A DNA stretch of 64,000 nt from Methylobacterium hispanicum. GTDB taxonomy: Bacteria > Pseudomonadota > Alphaproteobacteria > Rhizobiales > Beijerinckiaceae. The stretch is taken from contig NZ_BPQO01000030.1 in the NCBI RefSeq assembly GCF_022179285.1, positions 1-64,000 on the forward strand, in the 5' to 3' direction. A model generated the notes under the pieces. That model had not been told where the DNA came from. It worked only from the letters and a program-made list of their open reading frames with translations, and did no database searches. Made by a program: the position numbers and the translations under genes. Numbering within the stretch: the first letter of the stretch is position 1; every line of letters starts with the position of its first letter. Shown piece after piece: positions 1-10,785 of the stretch.

Positions 1-1
1 C

Positions 2-157
2 TTCCTGCATCTCGGCAGCGGGCCGGACCAGACCAACAACGTCATGGCCCTGGCCTTCGGCCTGCTCATCGTCGCCCTGGTGCTGGTCGGCTCGCTCTGG
101 ATCATGGCCCATCTGAACGGGACCATGATGCCGATGAGCCCGCGCCTGGGGGGCTGA
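2..157 (+). CDS. cyoD: Cytochrome o ubiquinol oxidase subunit IV, C-terminal end (partial)
   Basis: The window opens inside a gene whose last 51 codons read as the end of CyoD, the small membrane subunit IV of the bo3-type quinol oxidase. Visible are the Asn-Asn before the last membrane helix, a hydrophobic stretch (LAFGLLIVALVLVGSLWIM) and the family-typical tail with HLN and MM. The rest of the gene, and presumably cyoABC, lies upstream of the window. Its position just before quinone-reducing enzymes (two PoxB, LutABC) fits a quinol-oxidising role. Assignment rests on recognised C-terminal features only. Confidence 0.8.
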   Translation, partial: FLHLGSGPDQTNNVMALAFGLLIVALVLVGSLWIMAHLNGTMMPMSPRLGG

Positions 158-164
158 GGCCGCG

Positions 165-220
165 ATGCGGGCACGCCCATGAGCGCCACCCCATGAGCGC
201 CACCCCATGAGCGCCACCCT
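165..220 (+). repeat. 14-base periodic chain of mini-ORFs upstream of the FUSC gene
   Basis: ATG codons occur every 14 bases at 165, 179, 193 and 207. The units at 179 and 193 are identical (ATGAGCGCCACCCC) and the unit at 207 differs only at its last base. Each of the first three ATGs opens a 5-codon frame (MRARP or MSATP) whose TGA overlaps the next ATG as ATGA. Only the ATG at 207 opens the 667-residue frame. Changing the repeat number would keep the last ATG in frame but change the number of coupled leaders. Confidence 0.75.
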
Positions 221-2210
221 CGCGCGCCGGGTCCGCTGGGAGGCGGTCCTCGACCGCCTGACGCCCCCGGCCGGCGCTTGGCTCTACGGCCTGCGGATCT
301 GGAGCGCGACGATCATCGCCCTCTACGCCGCGTTCTGGCTGCAGCTCGAGAGTGCCTCCTCGGCCGCGGTCTGCGTCGGCATCCTATCCCAGCCGCGGCG
401 CGGCCAGGCGCTCTCCAAGGCGTTCTACCGCATGGCGGGTACGCTGACCGGCTTCGTGGTCTCGATCCTGTTCGCGGCCCTCTTCGGCCAGGACCGCGTG
501 CTGATGCTCGTCGCCTTCACGACCTGGCTCGGTCTGTGCGTGTTCTTCGCGACCCATTTCGAGGGCGTGCAGGCCTACGGGGCGGTGCTGGCCGGCTACA
601 CCGTCGCGATCATCACGATCGTCCACATCGATCAGCCCCTCGACGTCTTCGAGGCGGCCGTCGCCCGCGTGGCGGTGATCACGATCGGCATCGTCACGGT
701 GACGTTCATCAACGACGCGCTGGGCGCCCCGCAGGTGCTCAAACCTCTCCGGGACGGCCTCGGGGCGGCGCGGGCCCAGGTGCGCGGCCTCGTCCGGCGC
801 GGCCTGCGGGGCGAGGCGCCCCCGCCGGACGAGGCCGCAGCCGCCCTGCGCGCGGTCGGGGGCACGCGCGCCGACATCGTGGGCGTGGCCGGCGAGACCG
901 ACGACGGACACAACCGGGCCGCCGGGGCACGCAGCGCCGCCGCCGCGCTGATCGGCCAAGTGGGCGCGGGCCGCGCCTTCGCCCGCGCCGCCGCCCGCGA
1001 GCCGGCCGCCGCGCGGGCGGTCGGCCGACGCGTGGAGGCGGGACTCGACGGAGACCCCGCGGCCGCCCCGGCGCTGGAGGCGGACCTGCGGGCGGCGACG
1101 GCGGGCGGCGCCTCGCCCGAGACCGTCCTGCTCCTGCGCCGCGCCGCGGACCTGCTGCGGCAGGAGGCCTGGATCGCGGACGGGGTCCGCGCGCTCGAGA
1201 CGGGCCGCGCGCCCCTGCGGGACGTCGATCTGCCCCTGCACCGGGCGTTCCCGGACGCGCTGCGCCAGGCGCTGCGGGCCGTGATCACGGTGGCGGTCAG
1301 CGCGGCGCTGTTCATCCTCAGCGGCTGGCCCGAAACCACCCCCGGCCTCATGCAGATCGCGGCGTTCGCGGGCGTCATGGCGATCAACCCCGCGCCCGCC
1401 GCCTACGCGCGGGGCGCCCTGCTCGGCATTCCGGCCGCTATCGCGGCGGCCGGGATCGTCCGGTTCCTCGTCCTGGACGGCGGCCAGGGCTTCCCGCTCC
1501 TCGCCATCGCGATCGCCCCGGTCGTCTTCACCGGCTGCTTCCTGAGCCTCGGCAAGGGGACCGCGAGCCTCGGCTCCGTGCTGCTCGTCTTCTTCCCGGT
1601 GTTCCTCTCGCCCGCGAACCCGCAATCCTACGACCTGCAGGCGTTCCTGGACGAGGCGGCCCTGTTCGCGATCTCCAGCATCGTGGCCTTCCTGAGCACG
1701 GGGTTCCTCAACGCCGACGACGCGAAGCGCCGGGCGTGGGCGCTGGGCACCCTGCGCGGGAGCCTTCTCGACACGCTGACGGCCGAGCCGGCCCGGGCCG
1801 GGCGGCGCGGGAGCCTGAACGGAGACCGGATCGCCCGGTTCTCCACCCTCAGGACCGCCTCCGAGGTCGCCCACCGCTCCTGGCTGCGGCACGCCTTCGC
1901 CCTGGCCGCGCTCGACACGGCGGCGGCCGGCGCCCAGGCGGGCCTCAACGACCTGATCCACGCGCCCGGCTTCGACGGGCCGATCGAGGCCGCGCGCGCC
2001 GCCCTGGAAGCCCTGGACGCGGACGCGCTCCGGGGCGCGGCGGCCGACCTCCTCGGGGCAGCGAGGGGGCGGGCCGCCGACGCGCGGACGCTGGAGACCG
2101 TCGCCGCGGTCGTGGCCGATCTGATGACCGCCGCCCACATCGCCGCCGACGAGGCCCGGGTCCTGCGGCGCCTGCATCTGCGGCATCCGGACCGGCGGGA
2201 CGCCGCGTGA
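207..2210 (+). CDS. FUSC-family (aromatic acid / fusaric acid efflux type) inner-membrane protein
   Basis: A 667-residue membrane protein with the two-block layout of the FUSC/YccS/AaeB family. The first hydrophobic block is about residues 28-170, followed by a charged soluble segment (about 180-350), a second hydrophobic block (about 355-505) and a soluble tail. In the family this is the inner-membrane channel of an efflux pump that works with a periplasmic HlyD-type adaptor. An adaptor gene follows 219 bases downstream, supporting an AaeAB-like pump. The small DUF1656 membrane protein often found between such genes is not visible in the gap. The start at 207 is the last of a chain of coupled ATGs. 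The substrate cannot be deduced. Confidence 0.85.
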   Translation: MSATLARRVRWEAVLDRLTPPAGAWLYGLRIWSATIIALYAAFWLQLESASSAAVCVGILSQPRRGQALSKAFYRMAGTLTGFVVSILFAALFGQDRVLMLVAFTTWLGLCVFFATHFEGVQAYGAVLAGYTVAIITIVHIDQPLDVFEAAVARVAVITIGIVTVTFINDALGAPQVLKPLRDGLGAARAQVRGLVRRGLRGEAPPPDEAAAALRAVGGTRADIVGVAGETDDGHNRAAGARSAAAALIGQVGAGRAFARAAAREPAAARAVGRRVEAGLDGDPAAAPALEADLRAATAGGASPETVLLLRRAADLLRQEAWIADGVRALETGRAPLRDVDLPLHRAFPDALRQALRAVITVAVSAALFILSGWPETTPGLMQIAAFAGVMAINPAPAAYARGALLGIPAAIAAAGIVRFLVLDGGQGFPLLAIAIAPVVFTGCFLSLGKGTASLGSVLLVFFPVFLSPANPQSYDLQAFLDEAALFAISSIVAFLSTGFLNADDAKRRAWALGTLRGSLLDTLTAEPARAGRRGSLNGDRIARFSTLRTASEVAHRSWLRHAFALAALDTAAAGAQAGLNDLIHAPGFDGPIEAARAALEALDADALRGAAADLLGAARGRAADARTLETVAAVVADLMTAAHIAADEARVLRRLHLRHPDRRDAA

Positions 2211-2429
2211 GGACCGAACCCCGCGCCGCAGCCGCACGGGAGGCCGTGCGCGGTCCCGCCCCGTCATCCGGCGCCGGGTCGCGACCGCGCCCCGCGGACG
2301 GTCGACCCGCCCGCGGGCGGCAGCGCTGCCCCTCCCTCGCCCCGGTCACGCCCCAGGCCGGCGGGCGGGTCCTTCCGCTGTTCGGCCTCGCCCGCAGCGT
2401 CCCGGAACGCGCCCGCCCCCGTACGCAGC

Positions 2430-3539
2430 ATGGCCCGTAGGCGGACGACGCGGCCCCGGCGCGTGCGGCGGCTCCTGGCCGCCGGCGTGGTCCTGGCGGT
2501 CAGCGCGGCGGCGGCCGCCCTGGTCTGGATCTATCTCGACGCGCGTCCCTGGACCCGGGACGGGCGCGTGCGGGTGCAGGTCTCCAACATGGCGCCGCAG
2601 ATCAGCGGGCAGATCGTGGAGCTGCGCATCGCCGACAACCAGTTCGTCCACAAGGGCGACGTGCTCTACGTGATCGATCCGTTCGACTACAAGGTCGCGC
2701 TCGACCGGGCCCGGGCCGAGCTGGAGAACCGTGCCGCCGACCTCCAGGTGCGGCAGGTCCAGGCCGAGCGCCGGGCGGCGCTGACCACGCTCTCGACGTC
2801 GATCGAGGAGAAGCAGCGCTACGCCGGCATGGCCAAGCAGGCGCAGGCCGCCTACGACCTCGCGCAGGCGCAGCTCGCGCAGGCCAAGGTCAACCTCGAG
2901 CGCACGCAGGTGCGCAGCGCCGTCAACGGCTACGTCAACAACCTGCTCCTGCGCGTCGGCGACTTCGCCACCACCGGCACCCCCAACGTCTCGGTCATCG
3001 ACAGCGATTCCTACTGGATCGACGGCTACTTCGAGGAGACGAAGATGCGCAACGTCCGCGTCGGCGCGGACGCTGAGATCCGCCTCATGGGCTATGACGA
3101 GCCGCTGCGCGGCCGGGTCGACAGCATCACCCGCGGCATCAGCACGCTCAACGCGACGCCGAGCACCCAGGGCCTGCCGAGCGTCAACCCGGTCTACACC
3201 TGGGTCCGGCTCGCCCAGCGCGTGCCGGTGCGCATCCGCATCGAACATCTGCCCGCGCAGATCCCCCTCGTCGCCGGGACGACGGCCACGATCGATATCC
3301 GCACCGGCACCTGGGAACCCGGCGGCGGGCTGGCAGGCCTGATCGACGCGCTGCGCGGCCGCGCGGTGCCGGCCGGCGACCCGGCCCAGACCCCGCCGGT
3401 GCGCGGCACCGCGACGCCGGCGCGGATCCCAGGGCCCAGCATGCCGAGCCCGGTCCCCGTGGACCACGCGGCGCCGGGCATCGCCCCCGGCATGACGCAA
3501 CCGCCCGACCAGCCCCGCGCGGGGCAGGGCCGGCGGTAG
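2430..3539 (+). CDS. HlyD/EmrA-type periplasmic adaptor (membrane fusion protein)
   Basis: A 369-residue protein with a basic N-terminus and one membrane anchor at about residues 14-36, then a biotin-lipoyl-like half motif (around PQISGQIVEL), a coiled-coil hairpin rich in Ala, Gln and Glu (about 90-160), the second lipoyl half (TQVRSAVNGYVNNLLL) and a beta-barrel region. The Pro-rich tail (about 310-369) is not a family feature. It should link the FUSC pump upstream to the outer membrane. No Shine-Dalgarno sequence is obvious before the ATG. The 219-base gap upstream holds no recognisable gene. The family is clear; the substrate is unknown. Confidence 0.88.
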   Translation: MARRRTTRPRRVRRLLAAGVVLAVSAAAAALVWIYLDARPWTRDGRVRVQVSNMAPQISGQIVELRIADNQFVHKGDVLYVIDPFDYKVALDRARAELENRAADLQVRQVQAERRAALTTLSTSIEEKQRYAGMAKQAQAAYDLAQAQLAQAKVNLERTQVRSAVNGYVNNLLLRVGDFATTGTPNVSVIDSDSYWIDGYFEETKMRNVRVGADAEIRLMGYDEPLRGRVDSITRGISTLNATPSTQGLPSVNPVYTWVRLAQRVPVRIRIEHLPAQIPLVAGTTATIDIRTGTWEPGGGLAGLIDALRGRAVPAGDPAQTPPVRGTATPARIPGPSMPSPVPVDHAAPGIAPGMTQPPDQPRAGQGRR

Positions 3540-3713
3540 CCGCCGGCCGCCGCCGGGGGACCGGTCCTGCGGAGGATCGGTCCGCCCCGTCCGCGGGCGC
3601 TGCCCGAAGCATCCGCTTCATATCGAAAGACCGACCGTTGCGTATGGCGCGACCGTCCACCCGCCACGTTAAGCTTTGCATCGGCCCTGCCGCACACTGG
3701 AGTCACCGAACAC

Positions 3714-5450
3714 GTGGTCAAGATCGTGAACGTGGCGGATCTCCTGACGGAGACACTGCATCAGGTCGGCGTCCGGCGCATCTACGGCGTGGCGGGCGAC
3801 AGCCTCAACGGCATCACCGAGTCGATCCGTGCGCGAGGCGACATCGAGTGGGTGCACGTCCGGCACGAGGAGGTCGCGGCCTTCGCGGCCGGCGGCGAGG
3901 CCCAGGCGACGGGCGAGCTCGCCGTCTGCGCCGGCTCCTGCGGGCCCGGCAACCTGCACCTCATCAACGGCCTGTTCGACGCGCACCGCACCCGCACGCC
4001 GGTGCTCGCCATCGCGGCCCAGATCCCCTCCGCCGAGATCGGGTCGAACTACTTCCAGGAGACGAAGCCGACCGAGCTGTTCCGCGACTGCAGTTGCTAC
4101 TGCGAGCCGATCGTCTCGGCGGCCCAGCTGCCCTACGTGCTCGAGACGGCAGTGCGCGCCGCCATCGGGAACCAGGGCGTCGCCGTCGTGGTCATCCCCG
4201 GCGACGTCGCGCTCCAGGACGCGCCCAAGCGCGCCGTCGCGCCGAATGCCGGCCTGATCCCGCCCCGGCCCGTGATCGTCCCGGCGGCCCGGCAGATCGA
4301 CGCCCTGGCGGATCTGCTCAACGGGGCCAAGAAGGTCACCCTGTTCTGCGGCCGCGGCTGCGCCGGCGCGCGCGAGGCGGTGATCGCGCTCGCCGAGACC
4401 TTGAAGGCGCCGGTCGTGCACGCGCTCGGCGGCAAGGAGCATGTCGAGCACGACAACCCCTACGACGTCGGCATGACCGGCCTGATCGGCTTCTCGTCGG
4501 GCTACGCCGCCATGGAGGCCTGCGACACGCTCCTGCTGCTCGGCACGGACTTCCCCTACCGCCAGTTCTATCCCGAGGGCGCCAGGATCGCGCAGGTCGA
4601 CATCCGGCCCGACAATCTCGGGCGCCGCTGCCGGATCGACCTCGGCCTCGTGGGCGACGTGGGGGCGACGATCGCCGCCGTGATGCCGAAGCTGCAGCCG
4701 AAGGGCGACGACGGCCACCTGCAGGCCTGCCTGAAGCACTACGCCAAGGCGCGCGAGGGCCTCGACGAACTCGCCACCGGCAAGGCCGGGCGCAAGCCGA
4801 TCCACCCGCAATACCTGACGCGGCTCCTCAGCCAGGCCGCGGCCCCCGACGCCGCCTTCACGGCCGATGTCGGCACCCCGACGATCTGGGCCGCCCGCTA
4901 CCTCGCGATGTCCGAAGGCCGCCGCCTGATCGGCTCCTTCGCGCACGGGTCCATGGCCAACGCCCTGCCGCAGGCGATCGGCATCCAGGCGGCGCAGCCC
5001 GGGCGCCAGGTCGTGTCGCTCTCGGGCGACGGCGGCTTCACCATGCTGATGGGCGACCTGCTCACCCTGGTGCAGCACGAGCTGCCCGTGAAGGTCGTGG
5101 TCTTCAACAACGGCACGCTGGGCTTCGTCGAGATGGAGATGAAGGCCGCCGGCTACCTCGACACCGGCGTGGCGCTGCGCAACCCGAACTTCGCCGCCAT
5201 GGCGCGGGCCGCCGGCATCCACGCCGTCCGGGTCGAGGATCCGGCCGACCTCGAGGGGGCGATCCGCGAGATCCTCGACCATCCGGGTCCCGCCCTCCTC
5301 GACGTGGTCACGAACCGCCAGGAACTCGCCATGCCCCCCAAGATCGAGGCGGCGCAGGTGAAGGGCTTCAGCCTCTACATGCTGCGGGCGGTGATGAACG
5401 GTCGCGGCGACGAGCTCATCGACCTCGCCAAGAGCAACCTGCTGCGATGA
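3714..5450 (+). CDS. poxB: PoxB-type pyruvate:ubiquinone oxidoreductase (first copy)
   Basis: A 578-residue thiamine-diphosphate enzyme that closely follows the E. coli PoxB pattern. The N-terminal domain has the catalytic Glu in RHEEVAAFAAG and the stretches CAGSCGPGNLHLINGLFD and FQETKPTELFRDCS. The central domain binds FAD. The C-terminal domain has the ThDP/Mg motif GDGG...FNNGTLGFVEMEM. PoxB oxidatively decarboxylates pyruvate to acetate and CO2 at the membrane and reduces quinone. The start is GTG with GGAG 11 bases upstream. The stop overlaps the next ATG as ATGA. A second copy lies at 11785. The 174-base gap upstream probably holds the promoter, but I see no convincing box. Confidence 0.92.
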   Translation: MVKIVNVADLLTETLHQVGVRRIYGVAGDSLNGITESIRARGDIEWVHVRHEEVAAFAAGGEAQATGELAVCAGSCGPGNLHLINGLFDAHRTRTPVLAIAAQIPSAEIGSNYFQETKPTELFRDCSCYCEPIVSAAQLPYVLETAVRAAIGNQGVAVVVIPGDVALQDAPKRAVAPNAGLIPPRPVIVPAARQIDALADLLNGAKKVTLFCGRGCAGAREAVIALAETLKAPVVHALGGKEHVEHDNPYDVGMTGLIGFSSGYAAMEACDTLLLLGTDFPYRQFYPEGARIAQVDIRPDNLGRRCRIDLGLVGDVGATIAAVMPKLQPKGDDGHLQACLKHYAKAREGLDELATGKAGRKPIHPQYLTRLLSQAAAPDAAFTADVGTPTIWAARYLAMSEGRRLIGSFAHGSMANALPQAIGIQAAQPGRQVVSLSGDGGFTMLMGDLLTLVQHELPVKVVVFNNGTLGFVEMEMKAAGYLDTGVALRNPNFAAMARAAGIHAVRVEDPADLEGAIREILDHPGPALLDVVTNRQELAMPPKIEAAQVKGFSLYMLRAVMNGRGDELIDLAKSNLLR

Positions 5451-6076
5451 CGCGGGCTCGGCGTTCCGGCGCGGTCGCCGGCGCGGTCACCGGCGCGGCC
5501 ACCGGCGCAGGGCCCGCGCCGGCCCTCCCGCCCCCGGCCTCCGGGCGGCGCGGCGCCAGGCCTCTCGGCCCGCGCGGCCTGCTGTTCGTGCTGCGCTGCT
5601 CGCTCTCGGCCACCGCGGCCTTCCTGGCCGCGACCGCCATCGGCCTCGGCCATCCGGTCTGGGCCCTGATGTCGGCCCTCATCGTGTCCCAGGAGAGTCT
5701 GGCCGAGACCCACCGCTCGCTGGGGGGACGGATCCTCGGAACGGTGCTGGGCGCCGCGACCGCCGTCGCGGTCCACGCCGGGTTCCGGGGCGCGGGCCTC
5801 GACGCCATGGCGGTGCAGGTCGCGGTCATCACGGCGGCCTGCGCGGTCATCGCCCGGGAGCGCCCGGCCATCCGCGTCTGCATGTGGACCGGCCCCCTCG
5901 TGCTGCTCACCGCCACGCCCGAGACGCCGATCGGCGCGACCGCCCTGCACCGGGGCGGGGAGGTGATCCTCGGCGGGCTCGTGGCCGCGGGGCTGCACGG
6001 CGCGATCGAGCGGGCCGCGCGGCCGGTCCTCGAACGCGCCCGCGCCGAGGACCAGGAGGCGGGCCGCCCCGGCTAG
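5447..6076 (+). CDS. Half-size FUSC-like membrane protein coupled to poxB
   Basis: A 209-residue protein starting at an ATG that overlaps the poxB stop (ATGA). After a low-complexity Ala/Gly/Pro head it has about four to five hydrophobic segments with a FUSC-like stretch, HPVWALMSALIVSQES, followed by GGRILGTVLGAATA, and ends in a charged tail. It corresponds to one membrane block of a FUSC protein rather than the full two-block form at 207. The head is encoded by three 12-base tandem units (5471-5506). Translational coupling to poxB suggests a linked role, perhaps export of an acid product, but that is inference. Confidence 0.72.
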   Translation: MTRARRSGAVAGAVTGAATGAGPAPALPPPASGRRGARPLGPRGLLFVLRCSLSATAAFLAATAIGLGHPVWALMSALIVSQESLAETHRSLGGRILGTVLGAATAVAVHAGFRGAGLDAMAVQVAVITAACAVIARERPAIRVCMWTGPLVLLTATPETPIGATALHRGGEVILGGLVAAGLHGAIERAARPVLERARAEDQEAGRPG

Positions 6077-6143
6077 GGGCGAGCCCCGAGAGAGACGTTC
6101 CCGCGCGTCGTGCGCGAACCGGTTGCCGAGGAAGAGACCGCCC

Positions 6144-6883
6144 ATGCGCGTCGGATTGTTCATTCCCTGTTACATGGATGCCTTCGAGCCCGAGGTCGGC
6201 ATCGCCACCCTCGAACTGCTGCGGCGGTTCGACCTCGACGTCACCTACCCGTTCGACCAGACCTGCTGCGGCCAGCCGATGGTCAATACCGGCTGCCACG
6301 AGGAGGCCGCCGCCACCGAGGCGCTCTTCGTCCGCAACTTCTCCGGGTTCGACTACGTCGTGGCGCCCTCCGGCTCCTGCACCCATCAGGTGCGCGAGCA
6401 CATGACGGCGATCCCGCAGACTCCCGACGTGGTCGCGGTACGCGCGCGGACCTACGAGCTGGTGGAGTTCCTGCACGACGTGCTCAAGGTCGACGCCTTC
6501 CCCTGGGCCGAGTTCCCGCACCGGGTCAGCTACCACAACAACTGCAACGCGCTGCGCGGCATCGGCCACGCGCGCCCGTCCGAGCTGCACGCGCCGTTCT
6601 ACTCCAAGCCCCTGGACCTGCTCGCCAAGGTCAAGGGCCTCGAGGTGGTCGAGCTCGCCCGCCCCGACGAGTGCTGCGGCTTCGGCGGCACCTTCTGCGT
6701 GTTCGAGCCGGCGGTGTCGGCCAAGATGGGCCACGACAAGGTCCGCGACCACGCCCGCGCCGGGGCCGCGTACGTCGTCTCGGCCGATTCCTCCTGCATG
6801 ATGCACCAGCGCGGCTCCGCCGAGCGCCTGGGGCTCCCGCTCAAGTTCATCCACATCGCCCAGGTCCTCAACGGAGCCGCCGC

Positions 6884-6887
<4 letters not shown>
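6144..6887 (+). CDS. lutA: LutA/LldE-type lactate oxidation iron-sulfur protein
   Basis: A 247-residue protein with the two cysteine-rich CCG motifs of this family: one around CCGQPMVNTGC (about residues 38-48) and one at DECCGFGGTFC (about 176-186). LutABC oxidises L-lactate to pyruvate in the cytoplasm and passes electrons to the respiratory chain. ATG 6144 is chosen because MRVGLFIPCYMDAF is the usual family N-terminus; the upstream TTG at 6123 adds only a basic stretch. Its stop overlaps the lutB start as ATGA. Neighbouring poxB genes would consume the pyruvate formed. Confidence 0.9.
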
Positions 6888-8466
<1,579 letters not shown>

Positions 8467-8470
<4 letters not shown>

Positions 8471-9090
8471 GCGCAGACGACGTCGTGAGCCCTCGCGACA
8501 CCATCCTGGCCCGCATCCGCGCCAACCGGCCGGCGGGCGAGCACCCGCGGCCGGACGTGCCCCGCTTCCCCGTGCTGCACGCGGGCCGGCCGCTGGAGCC
8601 GGACGATTACGTGGGCGTGTTCGAGACCAACCTGAAGGCGATGGGCGGCAAGCCCGCGCCCGAGGACGCGGACGACCTCGCCGCCCTGGTGCGCCGGCTG
8701 TTCCCGAAGGCCGGCGTCGTGGCCTCCCGGGTCCCGGAACTGGCCGGGGACATCGACGTCGCGGCCTGCCGCCCGCAGGACCTCGCCGGGGTCGACGTGG
8801 CGGTGGTGCGCGCCGCCTTCGCCATCGCCGAGACCGGCTCGATCCTGCTGAGCGAGGCGGAGCTCGGGGTCAACGCGCTCGCCTACCTCGCCCAGCACCT
8901 CCTCGTCCTGCTCGACCCCGCCGACATCGTGGCCTCGACCCAGGACGCCTATCACCGCCCCGAGTTCAAGGAGCGGCGCTACGCCGCCTTCCATACCGGC
9001 CCCTCGGCCACCGCCGACATCGAGGGCGTGCTGATCCACGGCGCGCAGGGCGTGCGCTCGCTCACCGTGGCGATGCGCCCCCGGGCCTGA
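8467..9090 (+). CDS. lutC: LutC/LldG-type lactate utilisation protein (LUD domain)
   Basis: A 207-residue LUD-domain protein. The family signature is around AIAETGSILLSEAELGVNALAYLAQHLLVLLD, seen as the segments AIAETGSILLSE (about residues 119-130) and AYLAQHLLVLLD, followed by the conserved HTGPSATADIEGVLIHGAQG region near the C-terminus. It completes the lutABC set. The GTG start at 8467 overlaps the lutB stop as GTGA; a second GTG eight codons further is an alternative. A 51-base gap separates it from the malic enzyme gene. Confidence 0.88.
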
Positions 9091-9141
9091 CCGGGCCCCT
9101 CACGATCCTCCCAACCCAGCCGCCACCACGAGGACAGACCG

Positions 9142-10785
9142 ATGACGAAGCGTGCCCACACCGCGCGGGGCGTGGCCCTGCTCGAGAACCCCGTCACCAA
9201 CAAGGGCACGGCCTTCACCCTGGCCGAGCGCGCGACCCTCGGCCTCGAAGGGCTGCTGCCGCCCTCGGTGGAGGATCTCGACCGGCAGGCGGAACGGGCG
9301 GAGAGCCACCTCGCCGCCAAGCCGAACGACCTCGAGCGCTACATCTACCTCACGGGCCTGCTCGACCGGAACGAGACCCTGTTCTACCGCGTGGTGATGG
9401 CGGACCCGATGCGGTTCCTGCCGATCGTCTACGATCCCACGGTCGGCGAGGCCTGCCTCAAGTTCGGCCACATCTTCCGCCGCGCCCGCGGGATGTACGT
9501 CTCGCTCGAGCACAAGGGCCGCATCGCCGAGGTGCTGCGCAACTGGCCGGTGAACGACCTGCGCTTCATCTGCGTCTCCACCGGCGGACGCATCCTCGGC
9601 CTCGGCGATATCGGGGCCAACGGCATGGGCATCCCGATCGGCAAGCTCCAGCTCTACACCGCCTGCGCCGGCGTCCCGCCCGAGACCCTGCTGCCGCTGC
9701 TGCTCGACATCGGCACCACCAATGCGGCCCTGCGCGCCGACCCGCTCTATCTCGGCCTGCGCCGCGAGCCGCCCCCGACCGAGGAGCTCGACGCCTTCGT
9801 GGACGAGTTCGTGGCGGCGGTGCAGGAGGTCTTCCCCGGCTGCTGCATCCACTTCGAGGACTGGAAGGGCACGGACGCGATCCGCTACCTCGCCCGCTAC
9901 CGCGACCGGGTGCTCTGCTACAACGACGACATCCAGGGCACCGCGAGCGTGACGCTGGCCGGGCTCGCCACCGCGCTCCAGATCAAGGGCGAGTCCCTGG
10001 CCGACCAGCGCATCCTCTTCCTCGGAGCGGGCTCGGCCGGCATCGGCATCGCCAACCTGATCGTCTCGGCGCTGGTCGAGGAGGGCCTGTCGGAGGCGGA
10101 CGCGCGCGGCAAGATCTCCCTGTTCGACATCGACGGGCTGATCGAGCCCAAGCGCAAGGACCTCTCGCCCGAGCAGAAGGTCTACGCCCACGACGCGAAG
10201 CCGTCCGACGACCTCCTCGCCACCGTGAAGGCGCTCAAGCCGAGCGTGCTGATCGGCGTCTCGACGAAGGGCGGCGCCTTCACCCGCGAGATCGTCGAGG
10301 CCATGGCCGAGATCAACGAGCGGCCGATCATCTTCCCCCTGTCGAACCCGACCGAGAAGGCCGAGGTCTCGGCCGAGGACGCCTTCACCTGGACCGGGGG
10401 GAAGGTGCTCTACGCGGCGGGCGTGCAGTTCCCGGACGTGGAGCTCGACGGCAAGACCTACCATCCGGGGCAGGCCAACAACTTCTACATCTTCCCGGCG
10501 GTGGGACTCGCGGTCTACGCGACGCGGCCGGAGCGGATCACCGACGCGATGTTCATCGAGGCGGCCCGCGCCAGCGCCGACCAGGTCGGGTCCGACCTGC
10601 GCGACAAGGGCATGCTGTTCCCGTCCCAGCGCAACATCCTGGAGACCGAGATCACCACCGCGGCCCGGCTCGCCGAGTGGATCTTCGACCAGGGCAAGGC
10701 CACGGTCGAGCGCCCCGCCGACATCCGGGCCTGGCTCGAGGGGATGATCTACCGGCCGGCCTATGCCGAGCAGGTGGAGGCATGA
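9142..10785 (+). CDS. maeA: NAD-dependent malic enzyme (oxaloacetate-decarboxylating)
   Basis: A 547-residue protein, typical for the large bacterial SfcA/MaeA class. It shows the N-terminal block NPVTNKGTAFTLAER, the substrate block STGGRILGLGDIGANGMGIP, the metal-binding acidic pair at FEDWKG, the nucleotide fold LGAGSAGIGIANLI and the conserved SNPTEKAE. It converts malate to pyruvate and CO2 with NAD. It would raise the pyruvate pool next to two PoxB enzymes and LutABC. The upstream leader has GAGGACAG before the ATG. Its TGA overlaps the following AEC transporter start. Confidence 0.93.
   Translation: MTKRAHTARGVALLENPVTNKGTAFTLAERATLGLEGLLPPSVEDLDRQAERAESHLAAKPNDLERYIYLTGLLDRNETLFYRVVMADPMRFLPIVYDPTVGEACLKFGHIFRRARGMYVSLEHKGRIAEVLRNWPVNDLRFICVSTGGRILGLGDIGANGMGIPIGKLQLYTACAGVPPETLLPLLLDIGTTNAALRADPLYLGLRREPPPTEELDAFVDEFVAAVQEVFPGCCIHFEDWKGTDAIRYLARYRDRVLCYNDDIQGTASVTLAGLATALQIKGESLADQRILFLGAGSAGIGIANLIVSALVEEGLSEADARGKISLFDIDGLIEPKRKDLSPEQKVYAHDAKPSDDLLATVKALKPSVLIGVSTKGGAFTREIVEAMAEINERPIIFPLSNPTEKAEVSAEDAFTWTGGKVLYAAGVQFPDVELDGKTYHPGQANNFYIFPAVGLAVYATRPERITDAMFIEAARASADQVGSDLRDKGMLFPSQRNILETEITTAARLAEWIFDQGKATVERPADIRAWLEGMIYRPAYAEQVEA

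Noticed and set aside
384..2267. Long minus-strand open frame antisense to the FUSC gene
   Set aside because: It encodes Arg/Gly/Glu-rich low-complexity sequence with no domain, a usual mirror of GC-rich coding sequence; the plus-strand frame has clear membrane segments.
2211..2429. Missing DUF1656 gene between the FUSC and HlyD genes
   Set aside because: I looked for the short two-helix membrane protein usually found there, but no frame shows hydrophobic helices.
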